Source of the DNA: Flavobacterium psychroterrae | Lineage (GTDB): Bacteria; Bacteroidota; Bacteroidia; Flavobacteriales; Flavobacteriaceae | Length of the DNA: 40,118 nucleotides | Direction: 5' to 3' | NCBI RefSeq assembly: GCF_018380615.1 | Contig: NZ_JAGYVZ010000036.1 | Span: forward strand, 1-40,118 | Shown here: positions 1-8,602 of the stretch, piece by piece | How positions within the stretch are numbered: the first letter of the stretch is position 1 | Layout: every line of letters starts with the position of its first letter | Notes under the pieces: generated by a model | Databases searched by the model: none | Told to the model about the DNA's origin: nothing | The model's input: only the letters and a program-made list of their open reading frames with translations | Made by a program: the position numbers and the translations under genes

Positions 1-120
1 TTTTGAGGTGGTCACTTTGAACCGGAACCAACTGATCTCTTTTACAAGAATAGGGTGGTCACTTTAAACCGGAATCAACTGATCTCTTTTACCGGAATGG
101 TATGCTCACTTTTGCCAGAA
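1..120. repeat. Terminal multiple repeats of an IS21-like element (element body lies left of the window)
   Basis: Three related units start near 8, 55 and 99, with a period of about 45-47 bases. The first two share the core TGGTCACTTTnAACCGGAA followed by CAACTGATCTCTTTTA. The third is shortened (GCTCACTTTTGCCAGAA). Reiterated TGGTCA...CCGGAA motifs are typical of the ends of IS21-family elements in Bacteroidota, where they act as transposase binding sites. No istA or istB is visible because the window starts inside the end. The repeats run straight into a gene remnant at 122, which fits an insertion that cut that gene. The family assignment is from memory of such ends and is moderately sure. 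Confidence 0.55.
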
Positions 121-121
121 T

Positions 122-511
122 TTGCACGCAATGTATGATGTTCCTGAAAATTCAGATATTCAACACCTTGTTATGAAAATATACGAAGATAATAATGGCA
201 TCATTTCTTCGGTATGCCATGGAACGGCGGGGATTGTTAACTTGAAAACTAAAAATGGTAAATTTTTAGTAGAAGGAAAAAAAATAAGCGGTTATCCTGA
301 CTCTTTTGAAAAACAAGATGGTGAATATCTTAAACACTTTCCATTCTTGATTCAGAAGACAATTGAAGAAAGAGGTGGTGATTTTAAATTTTCAAAGAGA
401 AATGAATCTTACGTTGAACAAGACGGCCGAATTGTTACAGGGCAAAATTTCCAATCATCAAATGGTGTTGCTTTAAAAGTTATTGAGTTAATTGAAAAAG
501 AAATTAAATAA
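122..511 (+). pseudogene. C-terminal remnant of a DJ-1/PfpI-type class I glutamine amidotransferase-like protein
   Basis: The 129 readable residues match the second half of the DJ-1/PfpI family (chaperone/deglycase or ThiJ-like hydrolases, normally about 225 residues). The nucleophile elbow is visible as SSVCHGTAGIVNL (Cys near residue 32), followed by the usual VEGKKISGYPDSFE strand-turn and the closing GRIVTGQNFQSSNG segment. The first half, with the GGHG oxyanion region and the acidic residue that pairs with the Cys, is missing. Reading begins at HAMYDVPEN, which would follow GG in an intact protein. The only possible start in frame is a TTG at 122, directly beside the IS-like repeats. The gene is therefore most likely cut by the element to its left and not functional. 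Confidence 0.75.
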
Positions 512-702
512 AATTTGTCAGCAGTTAACACACGTTTTACGCTATTGCGCTTTTTTGTGCTAAATTTAAAATTTGTTTTGTCCATTTTAGAATACGTTTA
601 ACTGAAAGTTTCAGCTTTCTTAATAGATAACAACCTTAAGATCAAGAACGCTAGTGACAATTATACGGAAACAGAACAAAAAACAAGAACTTAAGTAATC
701 AA
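512..702. other. Intergenic stretch, no gene seen
   Basis: A-T-rich spacer between two gene remnants. It has a small hairpin-capable motif (CTGAAA-g-TTTCAG near 603-615) and no convincing reading frame. Confidence 0.4.
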
Positions 703-1390
703 ATGAAACATCTATTAAAATTTATTCTAATTTATCTTTTTATAGTAAACACTTTATCAGCACAAACGAATTCAAATGCAGAAAGGAAAATTGATTCATT
801 ATTTTCTAGCTATAATTCAAAAACTGCGGGTGTTGCAGTGGGCATTGTTAAAGACGGAAAACTTATTTACAAAAAAGGATATGGTAACGCTACAAAGGAC
901 TTACGGTATATAATCATACAGGAAGCGATGCTGGTTTTAAATCTTATTTAGGTCGTTTTCAAGACAATAAATTATCCATAATACTTTTGAGCAATGATGA
1001 AAATTTTGTTTCATACAAAGCAGGAATGGATATTGCAGAATTTTATCTATCTGATAAATTTAAAAAGAGAAAAAAATTACTGAAATTGAAAAGAAAGTTG
1101 ATGAAAATCCAAAATCTAATTCTAATACAAATTTAAAAGACTTTGAAGGTGAGTTTCTGAACAATGACTTATCATCACTTTTTATAGTAAAAATTATCAA
1201 TGGAAACTTAACAATGACACATAACAGATTAAGTGATGTTTTGCTAACTGAAGTCGAGAAAGATAAATTTACAGGAGCAATTACATTTTCTGTGGAAGTA
1301 TGTTTTCAAAGAAACAACAAAAATGAAATAATAGGATTAACCATCACCAATTTTGGAGCAACAAATGTCAGTTTTATTAAGATAATATAA
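703..1390 (+). pseudogene. Serine hydrolase (class C beta-lactamase-like) pseudogene with central deletion and frameshift
   Basis: Three blocks in different frames resemble one exported penicillin-binding-protein/AmpC-like hydrolase. 703 to about 898 gives a signal peptide (hydrophobic stretch ending LSAQT) and the family start KIDSLFSSYNSKTAGVAVG. From about 895 to 1070, another frame gives the C-terminal catalytic-domain pattern GLTVYNHTGSDAGFKSYLG and LSIILLSNDE. From about 1065 to 1390 a third frame gives EGEFLNNDLSSLFIVKIING, like the small C-terminal beta domain of such proteins, ending at TAA 1388-1390. The SxxK nucleophile region and the YxN loop, about 200 residues, are missing at the 895 junction. 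The shift near 1070 lies in an A/G run. The gene is dead as read. Confidence 0.7.
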
Positions 1391-1527
1391 CTCCACCAAT
1401 CATTATCTAAAGTTTTATTAAAATTACTTTTTCTATTTTGTTCAGATTCTTCGAGCCATTTTTGAGAGAAATAATGAATAAACAGTATTAAAATTAAAAT
1501 GAATATTTCTTTTATTAGCGTTATCAT
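1391..1527 (-). pseudogene. Possible 5' fragment of a small membrane protein
   Basis: From ATG 1527 the minus strand reads a strongly hydrophobic helix (IKEIFILILILFIHYF) and then a polar segment (QKWLEESEQNRKSNFNKTLDN). The frame then continues only as the antisense of the preceding pseudogene's tail, so about 45 residues look genuine. It may be a gene start that lost its 3' part when the pseudogene copy landed here. It may also be chance. No family is recognised. Confidence 0.22.
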
Positions 1528-1783
1528 ATTTTATTATTTTCCTGGTATTAAATTTGGACTATTATTTTGCAATTCGTGCTCGCAAAGTATCAAAATAATC
1601 CTAGTAAAATATTAAATTCTAATAGTTATTATTGCAACGGGTACGGAAAGAATTTCCGCACTATCGTTACGCATATCCGAGCAAGCTGGATTTTTTCGGA
1701 TTTGACAATGCCTCCCAAATTCAAAACTAACTTTCATTAAGACTATTATCCAAATCCATCGTATTAGCAGTTATGAACAGGCA
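1528..1783. other. Intergenic stretch with a short palindrome
   Basis: No gene is seen. CGGAAA-gaa-TTTCCG at 1644-1658 is a perfect 6-bp inverted repeat in a locally more GC-rich segment (about 1636-1690), which may be the remnant of a mobile or repeat element. Confidence 0.35.
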
Positions 1784-2149
1784 TTATTTTTCCCAATGAT
1801 CTACTCGAATATTAGCTAAAGTAGAGTCTAAGTTAAAATTTACAATCAAATTTTTTGTTTCTATTGGGTCAATATCACTTCCATAATCTGTATAAATTTC
1901 ATATTTAAGTTGAAGAGAATCCCGTTCTTCACTCAATTTATTTCTTCCAAGTAGTCTCTCTGTTTCTATGAATTTCATTCCAGGCTTTAGGTAATTTTTA
2001 GAAAGATCTTCAATCATTAATTCTCTATGATTATAGTCAATATCATTTCGAGTATTCCAGCTGCTTTGATTAAATTTTATTTGTTCTTGTTTACACGAAA
2101 CAAATATTAGAATTATGACTAAAAAAGGTAAGTAGAGATAATTTCTCAT
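1784..2149 (-). CDS. Small lipoprotein of unknown function
   Basis: About 121 residues, starting at ATG 2149. A TTG two codons upstream is less likely. A hydrophobic leader ends in a lipobox-like FVSC followed by KQEQ, so a lipid-anchored periplasmic or outer-membrane protein is expected. The mature part reads REL-MIEDLSKNYLKPGMKF-IETERLLG. This resembles the 'GM..E....LG' signature of BamE/SmpA-like folds, but the likeness is too weak to assign a function. It stands alone on the minus strand, 211 bp downstream of the large esterase-like gene. Nothing in the context shows its role. Confidence 0.7.
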   Translation of the reverse strand: MRNYLYLPFLVIILIFVSCKQEQIKFNQSSWNTRNDIDYNHRELMIEDLSKNYLKPGMKFIETERLLGRNKLSEERDSLQLKYEIYTDYGSDIDPIETKNLIVNFNLDSTLANIRVDHWEK

Positions 2150-2360
2150 TAGCAATATTTTTGTTTATTCTTGCTTGAAACGTCTGTAAAACAGGAAGTA
2201 ACCTGCAGATATGCATGAAAAAATTATACGAAATCTAATTTCTCATTAGTAATATATGAAAAACGTCATACTAATTTAAACCAAACACGAGTGTAAGTTT
2301 TATAGCTTTACTTTTTTTAGTGTAATCTCAAAAAAGTATCATCTGCCTAATTCGGACTTA

Positions 2361-4532
2361 CTATTTAAGAGGAGATTCATATTTGTCCCAAAATGTTTTA
2401 TTATATTCAACCTTATCAAAAATAGTTTTCTCTTGTTTGTACGTGAATTTTTCAACCTGACTACCATTAAAATCATTCAAAAATGAATTGACAATAATTT
2501 GAAAAGGATGAATGCGGTTATTTTTGTCTGTTAAATTACCATAAATTTTATTTTTTACCTCACTTATATAATAAAGCCCATTGGACTTTTTTAAATCTGT
2601 TTCTGTAATTTCCAGCGTAGATTCTTTTTGGACATAATTTTCCGGCCAGCCTATTAACTCTAATTTTTTATCAAAACTACTTTCGTATTTTTTAACATCC
2701 CATTTCTCAATTATTTTTACAATGGCATAATCTTCTTTATCTATATAAAGCGTTCCTGAAAAATCACATAAAAAATTCCTGTGCGTATAACTATATTGAT
2801 CCCGAAGTGTCGAAAAATTTATCACGTAAACCTCTCTATTATTATACATTATATCGTCATCTGCCTTAAAAACAAATTTTTTAAACTTCTTTTCATTTAA
2901 ATATTGACTAAATTTTATAGGATTACTAAGGTAAACGTAATAAAATTCACCTCGCAAACCTTTTGGACTGTAACCTGTTTTTATGTTCCATCGTATTTCT
3001 TGAATCTGATTAAAATTTCGGTTCTCTTTATCATAACCTAAGTCATATTGTTTTGCGACAAAATCGAGGTTTAATATCGTTGTATCCTGAACTTTAACAT
3101 CAATATTTGAAGTCAGTTTTGAATTAAAATCCTTTGAAGGATAATTTTTGCCAAAATTTTCAATTACATGTTTTACTATTGTGTAAGGGTACTTGCGGCC
3201 ACGAACAATAATTTCATTTAGAACAATTCCTTTTTCACCCTGCTCATTTTTACTATCTACAACTGGTGTACTAGTGTTGTTTACAAAATTGCTTTTGTTT
3301 TTAGTGTCTACTTCAAATTTTGCAATTGAAGTGGATAGAGATACATTATTAAAATAAAAATAGCCATCATGAATTGAGTTCAATTTTGCTTCAACAAAAA
3401 CTTCAGGACTAAACAATCTATTTAACTGTGATTTCTCCATTTCATCTTGTTTTGATGAAATAAACATATGAGCCTTATTTTTACTTCTCAAATAATATTC
3501 AAAAGATTTTTTATCGATTATTGTTGTGTTCCACTTTCCTCCAAGAAAAACAGAGTCGGCAGCAGTAACAGCTGCAAAACTGTACATTTTTTCTTTTAAT
3601 TCTTTTTTTACATAAGATCCCATTGGAACAAAATCTTTAATAATTGGCGCCGTTACCGAAGACATATCATTAACAAAATGCTGATTTGCTCCCCAACAGA
3701 TTATCTTTTCGTTTGGATGATTTTTAATATACTCTAATAAATTATCAGCCATTTGTTTATCTCTTATATTGTCATTAGAACTTGTATGAAAGGGATTTAG
3801 AATTTGTGGCTTTTTTAAATAACATTTTTCACCTGATGCCAGCAAGCTTTTTATTATTTGAGACCAATAGAAACTGGATTCTGTTTTCGGTTTTTTTGCA
3901 ATTGCTTTAAGTAAATTTTCAAAAGATGATTTATACTGACTATAAGTAATATCATTTTCATCAAAAAAATTCGAATAATTGATTGATTCAATAAGTAGTT
4001 CTAAATCTCCTCTATCTAATTTTAGCTCCAATTGGTTGTTACTACAATATTCAAACAAATCAATGAATAAGTTTTCATCTCCATATTTTCCAGAAATTTG
4101 ACTATCAAATCCAAATAGCTTTAAATTTGATTTATTTGCCTCATAAAATTGAACAAAACTTTGAAATTCATTGGTATTCGACCAAATGCTAAATAAAGAA
4201 TTTTTAAAAGCTAACTGAACATTTGTCCCTTTATTAATTTTATTCTGAGCTTTCCAAACATCATATACCCCTGATTCGAATGCGATTGTTGTAAAACCAA
4301 GTTCTTTATACAAATATTCAATAATCTTAGTTTTCATTTCAAAAACATTTCCATCATAATGTGATTTCTCGCCCAACATAAGTACCTGTACAACTTTTAA
4401 TTCTTCTTTTAAAAAAGAGAAATCGTCATTAGAAGGATTCTCAGGTAAGCTCAATATTTTTGGATTGAAATTTTGTGCATTACCAATCACGTAAAAGACA
4501 CTACAAATTAGTATTAAAAATATTCTTTTCAT
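2361..4532 (-). CDS. Exported erythromycin-esterase-like protein with a carboxypeptidase-regulatory-type C-terminal region
   Basis: 723 residues with a signal peptide (cleavage probably after GNAQ, residue 20). Residues about 25-330 match the erythromycin esterase (EreA/B) / succinoglycan-biosynthesis-like fold. LMLGEKSH gives the acidic Glu55 and His58, FTTIAFESGVYDVW follows, RDKQMADNL is the conserved helix near 257-265, and WGANQH places a second His at 285, the position type used in Ere hydrolysis. Residues about 430-723 (LNEIIVRGRKYPYTIVKHVI... and IIEKWDVKKY) look like the region that follows carboxypeptidase-D-like regulatory domains in Bacteroidota surface proteins. The substrate is unknown. 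Macrolide hydrolysis cannot be inferred from the fold alone, since most family members act on other esters. The gene is monocistronic, with AT-rich spacers on both sides. Confidence 0.75.
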   Translation of the reverse strand: MKRIFLILICSVFYVIGNAQNFNPKILSLPENPSNDDFSFLKEELKVVQVLMLGEKSHYDGNVFEMKTKIIEYLYKELGFTTIAFESGVYDVWKAQNKINKGTNVQLAFKNSLFSIWSNTNEFQSFVQFYEANKSNLKLFGFDSQISGKYGDENLFIDLFEYCSNNQLELKLDRGDLELLIESINYSNFFDENDITYSQYKSSFENLLKAIAKKPKTESSFYWSQIIKSLLASGEKCYLKKPQILNPFHTSSNDNIRDKQMADNLLEYIKNHPNEKIICWGANQHFVNDMSSVTAPIIKDFVPMGSYVKKELKEKMYSFAAVTAADSVFLGGKWNTTIIDKKSFEYYLRSKNKAHMFISSKQDEMEKSQLNRLFSPEVFVEAKLNSIHDGYFYFNNVSLSTSIAKFEVDTKNKSNFVNNTSTPVVDSKNEQGEKGIVLNEIIVRGRKYPYTIVKHVIENFGKNYPSKDFNSKLTSNIDVKVQDTTILNLDFVAKQYDLGYDKENRNFNQIQEIRWNIKTGYSPKGLRGEFYYVYLSNPIKFSQYLNEKKFKKFVFKADDDIMYNNREVYVINFSTLRDQYSYTHRNFLCDFSGTLYIDKEDYAIVKIIEKWDVKKYESSFDKKLELIGWPENYVQKESTLEITETDLKKSNGLYYISEVKNKIYGNLTDKNNRIHPFQIIVNSFLNDFNGSQVEKFTYKQEKTIFDKVEYNKTFWDKYESPLK

Positions 4533-4859
4533 TTTTAGATTAGTATTTTGGAGTTTTTGGTTTGACTTTCTTAAAGGTATTTAGGTATTAATTTAAATTT
4601 TGAAACTAGCTAATGAATTGATAATTATTTGATAAAATCATAGGTTTAAAGACAAATGAGTTAATTCACTTTTCTATTTTTATTTCTAACTGCCGAAAAA
4701 GCATGATAACTAATTTATAGGCAAACGAAACTAATCATTTATATAAACATAAACCTACTTATATGCCTATATTTTTTTTTGAAACAACTTTTGTTGCGCA
4801 TCAAATGTCCACCGCATAAGTTACGAAATCAATCGCTTCTGTTTGAAAACAGTTTATTA
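4533..4859. other. AT-rich intergenic stretch, no gene seen
   Basis: 327 bases between two minus-strand genes. It probably holds the promoter of the large esterase-like gene near 4533-4600, but no clear TAnnTTTG element could be fixed. A weak 8-bp inverted repeat (TATAGGCA ... TGCCTATA, about 4716-4771) spans a long loop. Confidence 0.4.
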
Positions 4860-5192
4860 TCACTTACTAATTCCCTTCAAATCCCCAACAACCATTTCAT
4901 TAATTTCACCTAAAAATTCAAATTCATTTAGAGGAAACATTTCCAGCACCATTTCTAAAATCAAGGAAACATTTACAGGATTTTTATTTGTGCTTGACTT
5001 TATATGCCCTTCATTCTCTAATGTTAAAATGCACATTTTTAGCATATTTGTAATGACACAACCCAATTCATAATAATTGATTTTGATTTGAGCGGTATAA
5101 AATTCCGATGTATCATGATCTGAATTTAAATTGAAATATTTTTCAATTATTTTTTTAAGATTCTCTAATTTTTTACTTTCTGTTATTTCCAT
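4860..5192 (-). CDS. Hypothetical protein, 110 residues
   Basis: I do not recognise the family. The protein is soluble, acidic and mostly helical by composition, with no signal peptide. It reads LENLKKIIEKYF near the start and ILEMVLEMFPLNEFEFLGEINEMV near the end. The ATG at 5192 follows an AT-rich leader. A plus-strand frame overlaps it (4843-5073) but is shorter and has a poorer composition, so the minus-strand frame is preferred. About 50 bp upstream lies a perfect 13-bp inverted repeat (5243-5274), which could be its operator or the terminator of the GNAT gene upstream. Confidence 0.5.
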   Translation of the reverse strand: MEITESKKLENLKKIIEKYFNLNSDHDTSEFYTAQIKINYYELGCVITNMLKMCILTLENEGHIKSSTNKNPVNVSLILEMVLEMFPLNEFEFLGEINEMVVGDLKGISK

Positions 5193-5242
5193 AATATGCG
5201 ATTATTTTTTTTGCATAGTTCAGAAAATATTTAAAATAAAAT

Positions 5243-5274
5243 AGGAACGTATATGACTGGACATATACGTTCCT
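5243..5274. terminator. Perfect 13-bp inverted repeat with 6-base loop
   Basis: AGGAACGTATATG - actgga - CATATACGTTCCT. It lies 170 bp after the GNAT gene stop and 51 bp before the start of the next minus-strand gene. No T-run follows on either strand, so it is not a textbook intrinsic terminator. An operator or a small folded element is the alternative. Confidence 0.45.
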
Positions 5275-5443
5275 GCATTTATGACTGCTTATTTATAATT
5301 ATAAAATAATGATAATCAAATAATTAAAATAAAAATGAAGCTATAAATTTCATTAAGATTTTCGGAAATAATATAAAGGAGATTATAAAAGAATATAATT
5401 CTGATATTTTAGAAAATAGAGATTTTATCCGAGAGAAAATAAT

Positions 5444-5920
5444 TTAACCAATATCGCAACGCATTGTTGTAATCAGTTTTTTGAAACCATCCTTTTCATA
5501 GGCTTTTATTGCAGCTTCGTTTTCGTGATAAACCTGAAGCCTGATTTCGGTTATGCCTTGAGATAAAACCCATTCTTTAAGGTTTTGAAGTAATAAACGG
5601 CTGATTCCATTTCCTCTAAATTCCGGTTTAACAAACATAAAACCAATATATCCAAAGGATTCGTGCTTTTCGTACTCTTTCCCAGACCGAATTTGAGTAT
5701 ATCCACATCCAACAATTTGATTATCAATTTCGGCAACCAGAACTTCTGTCGCTTTGTCTAAAATAAGTTCCTGAATGTCATAATAAAAAATTTCGCCCTC
5801 TTTTAATGTGGGGTCAAAAGGACGTTCTGCTTCAACAAGATGCTGTAAAAATTCAGCAAGTTGTGGCAAATCACTATCTGTGGCGGGTCTGATAACTATG
5901 TTTTTGATATTTGCACTCAT
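5444..5920 (-). CDS. GNAT-family N-acetyltransferase
   Basis: 158 residues, a complete single-domain GNAT fold that transfers an acetyl group from acetyl-CoA to an unknown amine. The order is typical: IVIRPATDSDLPQLAEFL at the N-terminus, VLVAEIDNQIVGCGYTQIR (beta-hairpin, residues about 60-78), the acetyl-CoA pyrophosphate loop FVKPEFRGNGISRLLLQ (96-112, R102/G103/G105), and NEAAIKAYEKDGFKKL (134-149), which closes the fold. It starts at ATG 5920 after a short AT-rich gap. It stands alone, so the substrate cannot be inferred. Confidence 0.9.
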   Translation of the reverse strand: MSANIKNIVIRPATDSDLPQLAEFLQHLVEAERPFDPTLKEGEIFYYDIQELILDKATEVLVAEIDNQIVGCGYTQIRSGKEYEKHESFGYIGFMFVKPEFRGNGISRLLLQNLKEWVLSQGITEIRLQVYHENEAAIKAYEKDGFKKLITTMRCDIG

Positions 5921-5987
5921 ATTTCAAATATAAGAAAAATCTGTTTCCGTGAATTTTAAAATTGCAACAATCTACTTTAAACAAAAA

Positions 5988-6020
5988 AAAGACCATTCCA
6001 GTAGAACAGTCTTTATAATA
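5988..6020 (-). terminator. Intrinsic terminator of the 101-residue gene
   Basis: Read on the minus strand, AAAGACTGTTC pairs with GGAATGGTCTTT around a short loop (two wobble pairs), followed by a run of T. It lies just past the stop at 6041. Confidence 0.75.
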
Positions 6021-6040
6021 TTTTGATAATAAATTTTGGC

Positions 6041-6346
6041 TTAAGCCATAAATAAAGCTCCTTTATTATAGTTGAATAAAACCAAATCATAAGGTACTAA
6101 AAGCGGTGCAATTTTCTCTGACGATGCCTTGAATTGTATTCCGTTATGTTTTCTGAATAAATAAATTTCCTTCAGACAATTAGATAAACTTTGATGAATT
6201 GCCGTTGTAAATAATGGCAATTGCTTATCGCCTTCTAATAAATCAATTTGGTAATTTGAACTGCTTTTAGACAAATTATTACCTATTATTCGAAGTGTAA
6301 ATGTTTTTGATTTTCCGTGTTGTTCACCTTGATATTGTACTACCAT
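6041..6346 (-). CDS. Hypothetical protein, 101 residues
   Basis: Family not recognised. The protein is short and soluble with alternating beta-type patterns (FTLRIIGNNL, YQIDLLEGDKQLPLF) and one likely helix (IHQSLSNCLKEIYLFRKH). It has no signal peptide, membrane segment or catalytic motif. It starts at ATG 6346 and has its own terminator immediately downstream, which supports a real transcription unit. No operon partner. Confidence 0.6.
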   Translation of the reverse strand: MVVQYQGEQHGKSKTFTLRIIGNNLSKSSSNYQIDLLEGDKQLPLFTTAIHQSLSNCLKEIYLFRKHNGIQFKASSEKIAPLLVPYDLVLFNYNKGALFMA

Positions 6347-6565
6347 AACTTTATAATTAAAAAGGTTAGAATATATTTTATTTTATTTCGAATGCAAATT
6401 GAAGAATTAAAGTTATGAAAAAAAAGCAAATTGCTAAAAAATAGTATCTAAAATTATATATAATTTTTATCCGATAAAACATCCGTAATTTCAAGCAATA
6501 AAAAATAGAAGAATTTGTGTTTTTACATTCACATTTTCAAACTATCAAACTTGTAAATTTTTACT

Positions 6566-6573
6566 TAAATTTG
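6566..6573 (+). promoter_or_regulatory. Possible Bacteroidota -7 element (TAAATTTG)
   Basis: This is an exact TAnnTTTG match 27 bp before the DUF1761 start. No well-spaced TTG -33 element is seen, so the call is tentative. Confidence 0.35.
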
Positions 6574-6600
6574 GATTAACTAATCATAAAACCTAATATT

Positions 6601-7089
6601 ATGAACATGAACCCTCTTGCTTTAGTTTTATCAGCATTTATTACAATATTTGTCGGTTTTATTTGGTACAACCCAAAAGTGTTTGGAACAATCTGGATGC
6701 GCGAAAGCAATCTCACACAGGAACAGCTTAAAACCGGAAGTATGCTTAAAATATTTGGGCTTACCTATATTTTTTCCTTAATGATCACACTTACGCTAAT
6801 GTCGTTAACCGTTCATCAATCTGGTGCGATTGGCATGGTTGGCGGACCACCGTTAATTGATAGTGCAAAACCGTCGTTTAAAGCATTCATGACAGATTAC
6901 GGACAGGCTTACAGAACCTTTAAACACGGCGTATTACATGGTTTTATGTCTGGATTATTTTTTGCTTTTCCTATTATTGGAGTTAATGGTTTATTCGAAA
7001 GAAAATCATGGAGATACATCTTTATTCATGCCGGATACTGGATTGTTACGCTTACTTTAATGGGCGGAATTATCTGCGCATATGCATAA
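6601..7089 (+). CDS. DUF1761 family integral membrane protein
   Basis: 162 residues with four hydrophobic segments: about 5-25 (LALVLSAFITIFVGFIWY), 50-70, 115-135 and 140-160. The opening pattern FVGFIWYNPKVFGTIWMRE is the hallmark of DUF1761, a small bacterial membrane family of unknown function. The central SFKAFMTDYGQAYRTFKHGVLHG segment is also typical. It is monocistronic, with a possible promoter just upstream and a strong terminator 12 bp after the stop. Confidence 0.85.
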   Translation: MNMNPLALVLSAFITIFVGFIWYNPKVFGTIWMRESNLTQEQLKTGSMLKIFGLTYIFSLMITLTLMSLTVHQSGAIGMVGGPPLIDSAKPSFKAFMTDYGQAYRTFKHGVLHGFMSGLFFAFPIIGVNGLFERKSWRYIFIHAGYWIVTLTLMGGIICAYA

Positions 7090-7100
7090 TTATAAAAACA

Positions 7101-7136
7101 AAAACCCATTTGAATTCAAAATTTAAATGGGTTTTT
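7101..7136 (+). terminator. Intrinsic terminator after the DUF1761 gene
   Basis: AAACCCATTT pairs with AAATGGGTTT across a 13-base loop, ending in a run of five T. It is A-rich on the left, so it could act in both directions. Confidence 0.85.
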
Positions 7137-7206
7137 CTTAATAATAACTTAAACAAAGCGAGTTATTATAAATATTACCTAATTTTGAAAAAATTAGCTC
7201 ACTCTT

Positions 7207-8352
7207 TTGAATACAACTTACTCTTTTCAAATTTACAAAAGCGCATCACTATTGCCTCAGGAATGGAATTCGCTGGCTGTAAATAATATTTTTTTGACGA
7301 GAGAATATCTCGAAGTGCTGGAAAACTCCTGTCCGGTAAATATGATTTGTCATTTTATTGCAATTTTCAATGAAGACAAACTTATCGGGATTGTTTTAAC
7401 TCAATTTTTATTTGCCGAAAAACTGGAATCTTTTGGAGATCGCGATCAGTGTTTAAAAACTTCGGTACGTAATTTTGCTTTCAAAAATTTTGCTTCGCAT
7501 GTATTATTCGTTGGTAATAATATGCTTACGGGACAAAATGCTTTTGTTTTTCATCAAGATGCAAAAGAATCTAAAGCAATCAAAACACTTCATAAAGCAA
7601 TCAAACAGCTTAAGAAGGATTTGAAAGACAACGGTAAAAAAGTTCATATAACGAGTATAAAAGATTTTACCGAAAGTGAAATTGAGCCACTAAAAGCTGA
7701 ATTCAAAAATAATTATACGTTCTCGACGCAACCCAATATGGTTTTTGAAATCAATACAAATTGGAAAACGGAGCAGGATTATATTGATGCTTTATCAAAA
7801 AAATACAGGGATCAATACAAACGCGCGCGTAAAAAAGCGGAAGGAATCGAGAAGAAAAAAATGTCTTTATCGGATATTAAAAAGTATGAAGATGTAATTT
7901 ATGATTTGTATTTTCATGTGGCTAAAAATGCGCCTTTCAACACTTTTTTCCTCGCCAGAAATCATTTTAGTTTTTTTAAGGAAATCATGAAAGACAACTT
8001 TTTATTTTATGGTTATTTTTTAGAAGAAAAACTAATAGGTTTCAACACTTTAATCAAAAACGGAAGCGTAATGGATACGTACTTTTTAGGTTACGACGAA
8101 ACCATTCAGCGCGAAAAAATGCTGTATTTAAATATGTTGTACGACATGATTGCGTATTCTATCAATCAAGGTTTTACCGAAATTGTTTTTGCCAGAACAG
8201 CTCTTGAAATCAAAAGTTCAGTTGGTGCAAAACCAGTAAAAATGTACGGATTAATTACACACAGCAATGCTTTAATTAATCATAATATCGCCAAATTATT
8301 CAATTATCTGGAACCAAAAACCGATTGGCAGGAACGAAATCCTTTTAAATAA
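7207..8352 (+). CDS. FemAB/BioF2-like GNAT-superfamily protein (peptidoglycan-bridge or acyltransferase type)
   Basis: 381 residues. The architecture (YSFQIYKSASLLPQEWNSLAVNNIFLTREYLEVLE at the start, a basic helix KKYRDQYKRARKKAEGIEKKKM in the middle, and LIGFNTLIKNGSVMDTYFLGYD near 285) fits the double-GNAT proteins of the PF04339/PF13480 type. These transfer acyl or aminoacyl groups; the exact substrate is unknown. A TAG at 7195-7197 limits the frame, and the first downstream ATG in frame would remove the conserved N-terminus, so the TTG at 7207 is chosen as the start. It stands alone, with no neighbour that suggests a pathway. Confidence 0.7.
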   Translation: MNTTYSFQIYKSASLLPQEWNSLAVNNIFLTREYLEVLENSCPVNMICHFIAIFNEDKLIGIVLTQFLFAEKLESFGDRDQCLKTSVRNFAFKNFASHVLFVGNNMLTGQNAFVFHQDAKESKAIKTLHKAIKQLKKDLKDNGKKVHITSIKDFTESEIEPLKAEFKNNYTFSTQPNMVFEINTNWKTEQDYIDALSKKYRDQYKRARKKAEGIEKKKMSLSDIKKYEDVIYDLYFHVAKNAPFNTFFLARNHFSFFKEIMKDNFLFYGYFLEEKLIGFNTLIKNGSVMDTYFLGYDETIQREKMLYLNMLYDMIAYSINQGFTEIVFARTALEIKSSVGAKPVKMYGLITHSNALINHNIAKLFNYLEPKTDWQERNPFK

Positions 8353-8602
8353 TAAAACGGGGGCAATGTCATTAGTTAAGCTTTAGAAATAAAATTATTG
8401 CAAATCAAATCCGTGTTTACCCCCATTTTTACGAATTAAATCTGTTTTATCCGCGTCAAAATTAGACGCTGATTTTACTGATTCGCTAAAGCGAAAACGC
8501 TGATAAAAACGGATTTTCTAATTACTTGATTAAACTGTTAAGTAATTTTATAATTCCCACTTAACTTAATAGATTGCGCTTAGGAACTAAATATTAATAT
8601 AT
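8353..8602. repeat. Intergenic repeat-like stretch (…GACGCTGATTTTACTGATTCGC…)
   Basis: Short word-like motifs (ACGCTGAT, TTCGCTAAAGCGAA, AACGCTGATAAAAACGGAT) occupy about 8430-8520. TTCGCTaaAGCGAA is a near-palindrome. The style is the same as other intergenic repeats in this window. No gene is seen. Confidence 0.45.

Noticed and set aside
2361..4532. Macrolide resistance gene
   Set aside because: The fold matches, but the fold family is broad and the protein is exported and two-domain; sequence alone does not support resistance.
4843..5073. Plus-strand frame of 76 codons
   Set aside because: Opposite the longer minus-strand gene at 4860-5192, with low-complexity Ser/Ile/Phe composition typical of antisense frames in AT-rich DNA.
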